Assembly (NCBI GenBank): GCA_965194655.1
Contig: OZ239148.1
Span: 1,116,001 to 1,180,000 of the forward strand
DNA length: 64,000 nucleotides
DNA from: Hahnella lacustris
GTDB taxonomy: Bacteria > Pseudomonadota > Gammaproteobacteria > Burkholderiales > Burkholderiaceae_A
Direction: 5' to 3'
Shown here: positions 52,661 to 59,774 of the stretch, piece by piece
Layout: the number at the start of each line of letters is the position of its first letter
Numbering within the stretch: the stretch's first letter is position 1
The notes under the pieces: generated by a model
Database searches by the model: none
What the model was told of the DNA's origin: nothing
Seen by the model: only the letters and a program-made list of their open reading frames with translations
Made by a program: the position numbers and the translations under genes

Positions 52661-53668
52661 ATGAAGAATTTGTCCTTGCGACAACTGCGGATCTTTGTGT
52701 CCGCCGCCCGTCACAGCAGCTTCGCCCGTGCGGCGGATGAAATGCACCTGACCGCTCCCGCTGTCTCCATGCAGATGCGGGATCTCGAGGAAGACCTGGG
52801 CATTCCCCTCTTCATGAAACAGGGGCGGGGCGTGGCCCTGACCAGTGCAGGCGAATACTTCTTGGTGTACGCGAGAAGGGTCTTGGGGGCCCTCAAGGAA
52901 GCCGAGGACATGATGAGTAAGCTCCAAGGCGTGCAGACAGGAAATCTCGTCATTGGCCTGGTCAGTACTGCAAAATACATCCTGCCCCGCCTGCTCGCCG
53001 CCTTTCGTGAGGAGCATCCTGGCATTCAGGTGGTCATTCAGGTTCGCAACCGAGAAGAGCTGATCAAACTCCTTCGGGCAGGCGACATCGATGTTGCGAT
53101 CATGGGCAAGCCCCCCAGAGACTTGGACGTTCGGGCTGAACCCTTTGCAGACCATCCTCACGGATTCATCGCAGCCCCAAATCACCGCCTGGTGGGTCAG
53201 GGTCCAACGCCAATTCACATGCTGGACCAGGAGGAAATCATGGTGCGCGAGCCTGGATCTGGAACACGCGCGGTGATGGAGGCCTTCTTTGAGGCCCATC
53301 GGTTTCGCCCCCTATCCACCATCGAAATGTCCTCGAACGAGACGATCAAGCAGGCCGTCATGGCCGGACTGGGAATCTCTTTCGTCTCACTTCACACGGT
53401 AGGCCTGGAGACGACCCATGGTGAGCTGGCGGTGCTCCGGGTGGCCGACACACCAGTGGTGCGAATCTGGCATGTCGTCAACCGAAGTGGAAAGACCATG
53501 TCTCTCGCGGCAGAGGCTTTCCGCTACTTCGTGCTGGAGCAGGGAAAGTCTCTGTTGGACTCCATGTTTCCGCAGCTCAGGCAGAAGGCCCCTGATTGGG
53601 GGCCCGGCACGTCCGAAAGCCCAACAAGGAGTACGCAGGGCAACTCCCCAAAGCAGCGGTCACAATAG
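52661..53668 (+). CDS. cbbR: LysR-family regulator CbbR
   Basis: CbbR activates the Calvin operon in response to metabolites. From ATG 52661 (335 residues) the protein has a LysR helix-turn-helix in LRIFVSAARHSSFARAADEMHLTAP-like sequence (about 8-45) and a periplasmic-binding-fold effector domain (about 95-300). It reads divergently from cbbL, the common place for cbbR. Its last 92 bases overlap a convergent DUF2892 gene. A start eight codons earlier (52637) is possible. Confidence 0.95.
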   Translation: MKNLSLRQLRIFVSAARHSSFARAADEMHLTAPAVSMQMRDLEEDLGIPLFMKQGRGVALTSAGEYFLVYARRVLGALKEAEDMMSKLQGVQTGNLVIGLVSTAKYILPRLLAAFREEHPGIQVVIQVRNREELIKLLRAGDIDVAIMGKPPRDLDVRAEPFADHPHGFIAAPNHRLVGQGPTPIHMLDQEEIMVREPGSGTRAVMEAFFEAHRFRPLSTIEMSSNETIKQAVMAGLGISFVSLHTVGLETTHGELAVLRVADTPVVRIWHVVNRSGKTMSLAAEAFRYFVLEQGKSLLDSMFPQLRQKAPDWGPGTSESPTRSTQGNSPKQRSQ

Positions 53669-53786
53669 GAACGATACCGATGTATGCCCACGCACCCAGT
53701 GACTCCGAGGCTGCAGCGGCGACCAGGGCAAGCCCCGCGACGATGCGAATGATCCGATCAAGACTACCCATATTTTTCTGAAACAT
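53577..53786 (-). CDS. DUF2892 membrane protein
   Basis: This 69-residue protein carries the DUF2892 (YgaP-tail) pattern: a basic-amphipathic start GSLDRIIRIVAG, two short membrane helices (about 12-28 and 32-48), and the CPAYSLLGF-like end with two Cys (here 49 and 60). Such proteins often follow rhodanese or persulfide dioxygenase genes and may help handle sulfur species at the membrane. It lies directly downstream of the dioxygenase gene. The last part overlaps cbbR by 92 bases. Confidence 0.88.
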   Translation of the reverse strand: MFQKNMGSLDRIIRIVAGLALVAAAASESLGAWAYIGIVPIVTAALGSCPAYSLLGFRTCRAPNQGPSA

Positions 53787-53798
53787 ACCGGCTCCTTT

Positions 53799-54674
53799 CT
53801 AGAGCTGATTGAGGGGGATTTTGAGATAGCGTTGGCCATTCGACTCCGCTGGCGGCAGCGTGCCGGCGCGCAGATTGACCTGAATGGCTGGAAGGATGAG
53901 CGTCGGCATGGAGAGCGTTTGATCCCGTGTGGTTCGCATCTCCACGAAGGCCGATTCGGTCGTTCCTTCCCGTACATGAATGTTGGAGCTCAGCTGATCT
54001 CCAACGGTACAGCTGTCACTGATCGGTCGATCATCCCCCGGTGGGTAGTCGTGGCAGAAGTAAAGGCGAGTTTCGCGAGGCAATTGCAGGATGCGCTGGA
54101 TGGAGCGCCAAAGCTGCTGCGCGCTGCCACCCGGGAAATCACATCGTGCAGTTCCCACATCGGGCATGAAAAGGCTGTCGCCGACGAACAGGTTCCCATC
54201 GAAGAGATACGCCCCGTCGGCTGGTGTATGACCTGGGATATGCCAGAAAGTCAGCGGGTGTGCGCCAAGCTCTAGAACATCGCCATCTTGGAGAAGCCGA
54301 TCAAAATCTGACCCGTCGGTGGAGAAGCTGGAGTCGAAGTTATAGATGCGCTTAAAGGCCTCTTGGACCTCACAAATGGCCGCGCTGATCGCGACCTTCC
54401 CGCCCAGTTCTTCCCGAAGCAATGCGGCCGCAGAGAGATGATCCGCATGCGCGTGAGTCTCAAGAATCCAGTCCAGGGTGAGGCCCTGCTGCTGAAGGAA
54501 ACGAACCACCTTATCGACACTGTGACGGCTGGTGCGGCCGGATCGAGGATCGAAATCAAGCACCGCATCCAAGACGGCTGCCCGCCTGGATGGGAGATCA
54601 GCCAGCACATAGCTAAACGTGCTGGTCTGTGGATCAAAGAAGCTCTGAATTAGTGTTTGGGATTGATTGGTCAT
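53799..54674 (-). CDS. Persulfide dioxygenase-like MBL-fold hydrolase (ETHE1/Blh type)
   Basis: The 291-residue metallo-beta-lactamase-fold protein has the metal motif THAHADHL, a second His in HIPGHTPADGAY, Asp in GDSLFMPDVGTARCDFPGG and the final His in CHDYPPG. This matches ETHE1/Blh proteins, which use mononuclear iron to oxidise glutathione persulfide to sulfite. It reads divergently from a BigR-like sensor with an AT-rich operator between them, and the DUF2892 gene follows. Confidence 0.88.
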   Translation of the reverse strand: MTNQSQTLIQSFFDPQTSTFSYVLADLPSRRAAVLDAVLDFDPRSGRTSRHSVDKVVRFLQQQGLTLDWILETHAHADHLSAAALLREELGGKVAISAAICEVQEAFKRIYNFDSSFSTDGSDFDRLLQDGDVLELGAHPLTFWHIPGHTPADGAYLFDGNLFVGDSLFMPDVGTARCDFPGGSAQQLWRSIQRILQLPRETRLYFCHDYPPGDDRPISDSCTVGDQLSSNIHVREGTTESAFVEMRTTRDQTLSMPTLILPAIQVNLRAGTLPPAESNGQRYLKIPLNQL

Positions 54675-54685
54675 GGCCTGCCCAT

Positions 54686-54726
54686 CGGTTTATTTACTTA
54701 TAGATTATTTGAAAATAGAATAACCG
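54686..54726. promoter_or_regulatory. Candidate BigR/SqrR operator region
   Basis: The 56-base gap between the dioxygenase and ArsR genes is strongly AT-rich. It contains TATTT-GA-AAATA (54706-54717) with ten of twelve symmetric positions, and an outer imperfect repeat from CGGTT (54686) to AACCG (54722-54726). BigR sites in other bacteria are similar AT-rich palindromes. Repression of both divergent units by the ArsR protein is inferred. Confidence 0.5.
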
Positions 54727-54730
54727 AACC

Positions 54731-55072
54731 ATGGACCAAGATCTTGACTTCAGTCAACTCCGAGAATCCGCCGGACAGGCCTGCTCTCTTCTTCGGCTCC
54801 TCGCCAATGAGGACCGCCTCATGTTGCTCTGCCAGCTCTCGCAGGGAGAGGCGAACGTCGGCCACCTGGAATCGCTCACAGGCATCCGTCAGCCAACCCT
54901 TTCCCAACAGCTTGGGGTGCTCCGCAGAGAGGGCGTGGTGAGCACACGGCGCGACGGAAAACAGATTTATTATTCATTGCACCACTTGGCCGCCGCCACC
55001 GTTCTTGAGACGCTCTACGGTCTCTACTGTGGTCAGGCCTGCCACCCACCCCACGCTGAGGAAATCGCATGA
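54731..55072 (+). CDS. ArsR-family regulator, BigR/SqrR/YgaV-like persulfide sensor
   Basis: This 113-residue winged-helix repressor has the recognition helix IRQPTLSQQLGVLRREGVV (about 52-70). Cys34 (LLCQLSQGE) and Cys100 (LYCGQACH) match the two cysteines that form a persulfide-linked bridge in BigR and SqrR; extra Cys18 and Cys104 are also present. It begins the plus-strand operon with the DUF442 and SulP genes. It probably releases DNA when sulfane sulfur builds up. Confidence 0.88.
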   Translation: MDQDLDFSQLRESAGQACSLLRLLANEDRLMLLCQLSQGEANVGHLESLTGIRQPTLSQQLGVLRREGVVSTRRDGKQIYYSLHHLAAATVLETLYGLYCGQACHPPHAEEIA

Positions 55073-55434
55073 CTTTTGCACACCGCTGGCTTACTCCCAA
55101 ACTCGCTGTTGCGCCACAGGTCACACCAGACGACATCGCCGCCATCAAAGCTGCGGGGTTCCAGTCCGTGATCTGTAACCGCCCAGATCATGAGGACGGC
55201 CCTGGCAGCGGACAGCCCACCCAGTCCGATATTGCGGCCGCGCTCATGGCACAGGGCATCCGGTTTGCCTACCATCCAGTCTCGTCCGGTGGACATACGG
55301 ACGACCAGGCCATTGAAATGGGAAGCCTCATGAAGGAGCTTCCCACACCCATGCTGGCCTACTGTCGCTCAGGTAATCGGTGCATTGGTCTGATCTCCCT
55401 GGCCAAATCTCTCGGCCAAGACGTCCCCGAGTAG
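55069..55434 (+). CDS. TIGR01244 / DUF442 phosphatase-like sulfurtransferase
   Basis: The 121-residue protein corresponds to the N-terminal domain of Blh proteins: a cysteine-phosphatase-like fold with the active loop CRSGNR at about 103-108. The family is thought to move sulfane sulfur rather than hydrolyse phosphate. In Blh it is fused to the MBL dioxygenase domain; here the two are separate divergent genes. The start overlaps the ArsR stop (ATGA). Confidence 0.88.
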   Translation: MTFAHRWLTPKLAVAPQVTPDDIAAIKAAGFQSVICNRPDHEDGPGSGQPTQSDIAAALMAQGIRFAYHPVSSGGHTDDQAIEMGSLMKELPTPMLAYCRSGNRCIGLISLAKSLGQDVPE

Positions 55435-55452
55435 ACAAGGACAAAACCGTCT

Positions 55453-57159
55453 GTGGCCGCCTGGTTCGCCCCTTGGCGACAGGAGCAGTCCTGGCGGACA
55501 GCCCTTGCGGGGGATCTTCCCGCCGCCCTGCTGGTCACGCTGATGCTCATTCCGCAGAGCCTGGCCTACGCCTTGCTCGCGGGGGTGCCTGCCCACATCG
55601 GACTGGCCGCGAGCATCTTTCCGCTGCTCGCTTATGCAGCCTTCGGACGCAGCCCGGCGCTGGCAGTCGGACCAGTCGCCATTGCATCGGCCATGACCAT
55701 GAGTGCTCTGAGCCCGGTGGCGAGTCCAGGAAGCCCCGAGTGGATTGCGCTGGCCGCCCTACTGGCAGTGCTCTCTGGGGTGATGCTCTTCGTCATGGGC
55801 CTTTTTCGCCTTGGCTTCATTGCGAGCCTCTTGAGCCATCCCGTCATGAGCGGGTTTATATCCGGCGCGGCCATTCTCATCATGCTCGGTCAGATGGGCA
55901 GCCTCAGTGGTGTACGAGTAACAGGAGACCATGCGTTAGCACTCATCGGCGCACTGGCGCAGAACCTCCCATCCATCAATCCCCCTACCCTCCTTTTGGG
56001 TTTCATCTGCCTCATCCTGCTGCTCTTGAGTCGACGCTATGCGGGCAGCATCGTGAGGGGACTTGGCATACAGGGACTCTGGCGAGACCTCCTCACAAAG
56101 GCTGCTCCCCTATTCGTCCTTCTCTTTGCTGCCATCGCAGCCCCCTGGATCGACCCCGCAGGAACCATTCAGGTGGTAGGCACCATTCCAACGGGGCTCT
56201 CGCAACTCGGGGTCACCATGCAACAGGTCCTCACCTGGCCTGATCATGCCTTGGCCTTGTTCTCCTCTGCACTGCTGATTGCCCTCGTCGGATTCATCGA
56301 GAGTGTCTCGATGGCCCGAGCCATTGCTGAGCGACGCCCCACCCAGGTAGACCCCAATGCAGAGCTGCTCGGGTTGGGCGCAGCAAACCTCGCCTCCGGC
56401 TTGAGCGGCGCCTTCCCAGTCACGGGAGGTCTCTCGCGTTCGGTGGTCAACCTCGAAGGTGGCGCCCAGACCCCCATGGCAGGGGTCTACTCGGCCGGCC
56501 TCATGCTCTTGGTTCTCCTTGGGCTCGGCCAAATTTTAGACAGGCTTCCACTCACCGCGTTGTCGGCGCTTGTGATGGTGGCTGTGGCGACCCTCATTGA
56601 CGCAAAATCACTTCCGAGGCTTCTGCAATATGACAGGGTAGACGCCCTCAGCTGGATTCTGACCTTCGTCGGCGTGCTCATTTTGGGCGTGGAGACAGGG
56701 ATCATCGCAGGGATTGCAGTCTCCATCCTGGGGCTGCTGTGGCGCCAGAGCCGGCCGCACATCGCAGTCATCGGACGCATCCCAGGTACCGAGCATTTTC
56801 GGAATCTCAGCCGTCACCAAGTTGAGACACGGCCGGGGCTATTGATGGTCCGTATTGATGCAAACCTCTTTTTTGGCAACTGGGATCGCATCCATGACGA
56901 ACTGATCAGGCATCTCGACGAACCAGTCCATGCCCCTCGCGCGCTGGTGCTCAGCATGGCGAGCGTGAGCGACATCGATGCCACGGCGTTAGATGGGCTC
57001 ATCAAACTGAAAATGCGCCTCCAGAGCCAAGTGGTCGAACTCGCCTTGGCGGAGCTCAAAGGTCCTGTGCAAGACAAGCTCCGAAAGGCACAGGCCCTCC
57101 AGGGGTGGACGATCTATCTCTCAAACCAAGAGGCTTTTCAAGACGCTTCGCTGGTTTGA
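55453..57159 (+). CDS. SulP-family anion transporter with STAS domain
   Basis: The 568-residue inner-membrane protein has about 12 hydrophobic helices (about 20-415) with the SulP signature IPQSLAYALLAGVPAHIGL, and a C-terminal STAS domain (about 440-560, with SMASVSDIDATALDGL). Substrate could be sulfate, sulfite or bicarbonate. Its place in a BigR-type operon favours sulfate/sulfite movement; its closeness to cbb leaves bicarbonate open. The GTG start follows an AAGGA site, 18 bases after the DUF442 gene. Confidence 0.9.
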   Translation: MAAWFAPWRQEQSWRTALAGDLPAALLVTLMLIPQSLAYALLAGVPAHIGLAASIFPLLAYAAFGRSPALAVGPVAIASAMTMSALSPVASPGSPEWIALAALLAVLSGVMLFVMGLFRLGFIASLLSHPVMSGFISGAAILIMLGQMGSLSGVRVTGDHALALIGALAQNLPSINPPTLLLGFICLILLLLSRRYAGSIVRGLGIQGLWRDLLTKAAPLFVLLFAAIAAPWIDPAGTIQVVGTIPTGLSQLGVTMQQVLTWPDHALALFSSALLIALVGFIESVSMARAIAERRPTQVDPNAELLGLGAANLASGLSGAFPVTGGLSRSVVNLEGGAQTPMAGVYSAGLMLLVLLGLGQILDRLPLTALSALVMVAVATLIDAKSLPRLLQYDRVDALSWILTFVGVLILGVETGIIAGIAVSILGLLWRQSRPHIAVIGRIPGTEHFRNLSRHQVETRPGLLMVRIDANLFFGNWDRIHDELIRHLDEPVHAPRALVLSMASVSDIDATALDGLIKLKMRLQSQVVELALAELKGPVQDKLRKAQALQGWTIYLSNQEAFQDASLV

Positions 57160-57175
57160 GTAGCCAGTGGAGGGA

Positions 57176-57260
57176 TGGTGCCCGGAGCGGGAATCGAACC
57201 CGCACGCCTTGCGGCTCGGGATTTTAAGTCCCGTACGTCTACCTATTTCGTCATCCGGGC
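57176..57260 (-). tRNA. tRNA-Leu (TAA)
   Basis: The 85-base minus-strand class II tRNA has acceptor GCCCGGA paired with TCCGGGC, D-stem ACG/CGT with the AAATAGGTAGA loop, anticodon loop CTTAAAA (anticodon TAA), a long variable arm, T-arm and encoded CCA. It lies 16 bases after the SulP gene. Its 5' end is one copy of the direct repeat that bounds the next 3.5 kb. Confidence 0.95.
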
Positions 57261-57261
57261 G
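57241..57261. repeat. Direct repeat copy 1, in the 5' end of tRNA-Leu
   Basis: These 21 bases recur exactly at 60734-60754 in the same orientation. This copy covers the acceptor and D-arm of the intact tRNA-Leu(TAA). Similarity to the second copy extends inwards for about 20 more bases with five mismatches. Together the copies bracket a segment of mixed gene content. Confidence 0.85.
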
Positions 57262-57270
57262 GGATGAGCA

Positions 57271-58080
57271 TTAGATCTCAATGAGCTTCTGAGGGTCGAA
57301 ATGAGCATTCTCCCAGACCAAGTCCGCTGGAGTCTTTGCACGCTTAAGACCCCCTGCATAGCTCCCAGGGTTCGCAACCACCCTGCACTTGCCAACACGA
57401 TAATCGAAACTGTCGTGAACGTGTCCGTGTATCCAGGCATCGGCCTGCTCGACCAGAGGGGTGAGATCCGAGATAAAGCCAGGATTACACGGATTCCCCT
57501 CGAATCGCTCATGAATACTGCCAGGGTGTGGCCCGTGATGGGTGATGACCACGGTAGACCCCTCAAAGGGCAAGGCCAACTGCCCAGCAAGCCATTGTCG
57601 GTCACGTTCATGCAAGGCAAGGGCGCGCTCGGCGGAAAACCGCTCGCCAACTTTGTGTACGCCCTTGATCTTTCGGTGATCCGCAAGCCCAGCCTCACAG
57701 GCCATCATGGCGCGTGTTTTGCCGCCACGGGAACCCATTAGCTCGTAATCTGTCCACAGAGTACAGCCAAGAAACCGCACACCCTCATGAATCAAAGCGT
57801 CTCTCGCAAGCACCCGAACCGAAGTCCCCTCCGCACAGGCTCTCAACGCCTCAATCGCAGGTTCAACGGCCTGGTCAAAGAACTCATGGTTACCCAGCAC
57901 ATAGAAAACAGGCAAGGGCCAGTCTTTAAACAGCGTGATGGTCTCTGTTCCGTTATGAATGTCTCCCGCAAGCACAAGCACATCAGCCCACGGCGCATGC
58001 AAGCGGTCAATCCGAAGGTAGCTCGGGAACTGCCGGTGCAGAAACTCGAGGTGCAGGTCAGAGGCCACATGAATTCGCAT
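57271..58080 (-). CDS. Metallophosphoesterase
   Basis: The 269-residue calcineurin-type phosphoesterase has the metal motifs SDLHLEF, AGDIHNG, GNHEF, TVVITHHGPHPGS and GHVHDSFDY in order. Such enzymes hydrolyse phosphomono- or diesters with two metals; the substrate is not predictable here. No signal peptide is present. It starts on the minus strand, divergent from the antiporter gene, within the segment bounded by the tRNA repeats. Confidence 0.88.
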   Translation of the reverse strand: MRIHVASDLHLEFLHRQFPSYLRIDRLHAPWADVLVLAGDIHNGTETITLFKDWPLPVFYVLGNHEFFDQAVEPAIEALRACAEGTSVRVLARDALIHEGVRFLGCTLWTDYELMGSRGGKTRAMMACEAGLADHRKIKGVHKVGERFSAERALALHERDRQWLAGQLALPFEGSTVVITHHGPHPGSIHERFEGNPCNPGFISDLTPLVEQADAWIHGHVHDSFDYRVGKCRVVANPGSYAGGLKRAKTPADLVWENAHFDPQKLIEI

Positions 58081-58130
58081 GGTTCGAGTTTACAATCCAG
58101 ACCACACTTCCCAAAGGAGCACAGATCACT

Positions 58131-59438
58131 ATGGCCGGTGCAACAACCTCAGTAGCGCTCAGCCACACCACCGAGGTGGTGGCGGCAGTCCTATTTGCAA
58201 TCGCGGTATTGCACACTTTTTCGACCAAGTACTTCGAGAAGCTCAGCCATAAGTTCCCCAGCCATCATGGGCTCTTTCACTTACTCGCGGAGGTCGAGGC
58301 CGTTTTCGGATTCTGGTCTATTGTCCTGTTTAGCTGGATCATCTTCTCTGAAGGATTCGGCCAAGCCACGGGCTACGCAGACTCTCGAAATTACACGGAA
58401 CCCTTGTTTGTGTTCGCCATCATGGTCATTGCGGCGAGCCGCCCGGTCATGGTGTTTGCACAGCAGATCACCGAAACCCTCACCAGGGCCATTCCTGGCA
58501 ACTACGCCTTGGTGAACTATTTCCTCCTGCTCACGCTGGTGCCCGTCCTGGGATCCTTCATCACCGAGCCAGCCGCCATGACCTTGGCGGCGCTGTTGCT
58601 CGCGCAGAAATACTTCAGGTCTGAAGCGCCGAATGCGTTCAAGTACGGCACCATTGGCGTGTTGTTCGTCAACATCTCCATTGGTGGAACCTTCACCCAC
58701 TTCGCAGCGCCACCCGTGCTCATGGTGGCTGCTAAATGGGGCTGGGACACGCCTTTTATGTTCACGCATTTCGGCTGGAAGGCTTTGATTGCAGTGCTCA
58801 TCAACGCTGCCATCGTCACCTATCTCTTCCGGGGCTACCTTAAAGGCGTGGGAGAAGCGATCCGCTCGGGTGCCATGTCGGTGGACTCGACCCCGAAAGT
58901 CCCTTTCGGGCTTACCCTCATTCACCTCGCGCTGATCGCGGGTGTCGTGGTCTTCGCACATCACCCCCCGGTGTTCCTGGGTCTCTTCCTGGTCTTTATG
59001 GGCATTGCTACGGCCTATAATCAACATCAAGACCGTCTCATCCTTCGGGAGGGTCTCTTGGTGGCCTTCTTCCTGGCTGGCTTGGTGTTTCTTGGTGGCC
59101 TGCAGGCTTGGTGGCTGCAGCCGCTGCTCACGCAAATGAGCCCCACCACGGTTTACTACGGTGCCACGGCGCTCACTGCGATTACCGACAACGCGGCACT
59201 CACCTATCTGGCCTCGCTGGTGGATGGGCTCTCGCCAGAGTTCAAGTACGCAGTGGTTGCGGGTGCGGTCACGGGTGGAGGTTTGACGCTCATTGCAAAT
59301 GCCCCAAATCCCGCAGGTGCGTCTATTCTTAAGCGCTACTTCGACGGAGAAACCATTAGTCCTGGGGCCTTATTCCTGGCCGCACTGGGGCCCACCATCG
59401 TCACCATCCTTGCATTTCAATTACTGAGCGACATCTAA
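58131..59438 (+). CDS. Putative Na+/H+ antiporter (PF07399-type)
   Basis: The 435-residue membrane protein has about 11-12 hydrophobic helices. It matches the pattern of the putative Na+/H+ antiporter family: a Glu-rich start of helix 3 (HLLAEVEAVFGFWSI), SFITEPAAMTLAALLL and IGGTFTHFAAPPVL in mid-protein, and ITDNAALTYLASLVDG and NAPNPAGASIL near the end. A role in ion or pH balance at the inner membrane is inferred. It begins 50 bases from the divergent phosphoesterase gene. Confidence 0.82.
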   Translation: MAGATTSVALSHTTEVVAAVLFAIAVLHTFSTKYFEKLSHKFPSHHGLFHLLAEVEAVFGFWSIVLFSWIIFSEGFGQATGYADSRNYTEPLFVFAIMVIAASRPVMVFAQQITETLTRAIPGNYALVNYFLLLTLVPVLGSFITEPAAMTLAALLLAQKYFRSEAPNAFKYGTIGVLFVNISIGGTFTHFAAPPVLMVAAKWGWDTPFMFTHFGWKALIAVLINAAIVTYLFRGYLKGVGEAIRSGAMSVDSTPKVPFGLTLIHLALIAGVVVFAHHPPVFLGLFLVFMGIATAYNQHQDRLILREGLLVAFFLAGLVFLGGLQAWWLQPLLTQMSPTTVYYGATALTAITDNAALTYLASLVDGLSPEFKYAVVAGAVTGGGLTLIANAPNPAGASILKRYFDGETISPGALFLAALGPTIVTILAFQLLSDI

Positions 59439-59774
59439 ACCTTCATATCCGAAAAGCCAGTTGAACCGAGTGGCGCAGATTCGACAGATGGGCGAGCGCC
59501 TCTGTTAGCTGCGTCACCTCGTGAAAGCTCAAGGCGTCCAGATCGATGTTCCGGCTTGAGCGGCGCCTTCCCGGTCACGGAAGGGCTCTCACGTACGGGG
59601 ATTTTCAGACTCTTCCGCACCAGCCTAACTATCCAAGAATCATATACCTACGCTGCCGCTAAATTTGGTGCTCAGCAGCACAAGCCAACTGCTGGAACCT
59701 TGCGGCACCGCCTGGCACTGAGAGGCTTCCGCACAGCCTCAGACGGCTCGGGACGCTAAACTGATTCAAATTTT
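59439..59774. other. 336-base gene-poor stretch with coding remnants
   Basis: No intact gene is visible. On the plus strand at 59551-59598 lies a shard of a SulP gene. On the minus strand a frame from about 59553 down to a TGA at 59443-59445 reads like a protein tail (LDALSFHEVTQLTEALAHLS), which I cannot place. The remainder (59600-59774) is lower in GC and shows nothing clear. Confidence 0.5.
59551..59598 (+). pseudogene. Fragment of a second SulP transporter gene
   Basis: These 48 bases match 56397-56444 of the intact SulP gene at 43 positions and encode GLSGAFPVTEGLSRT against GLSGAFPVTGGLSRS. The match ends sharply on both sides. It is the remains of a paralogous or transferred SulP gene, or a short copy of the nearby one that has drifted. 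Confidence 0.7.

Noticed and set aside
59556..59759. 67-codon frame containing the SulP shard as a gene
   Set aside because: Only the first 15 residues are SulP-like; the rest is unrelated, with no ribosome site, so it is a remnant.
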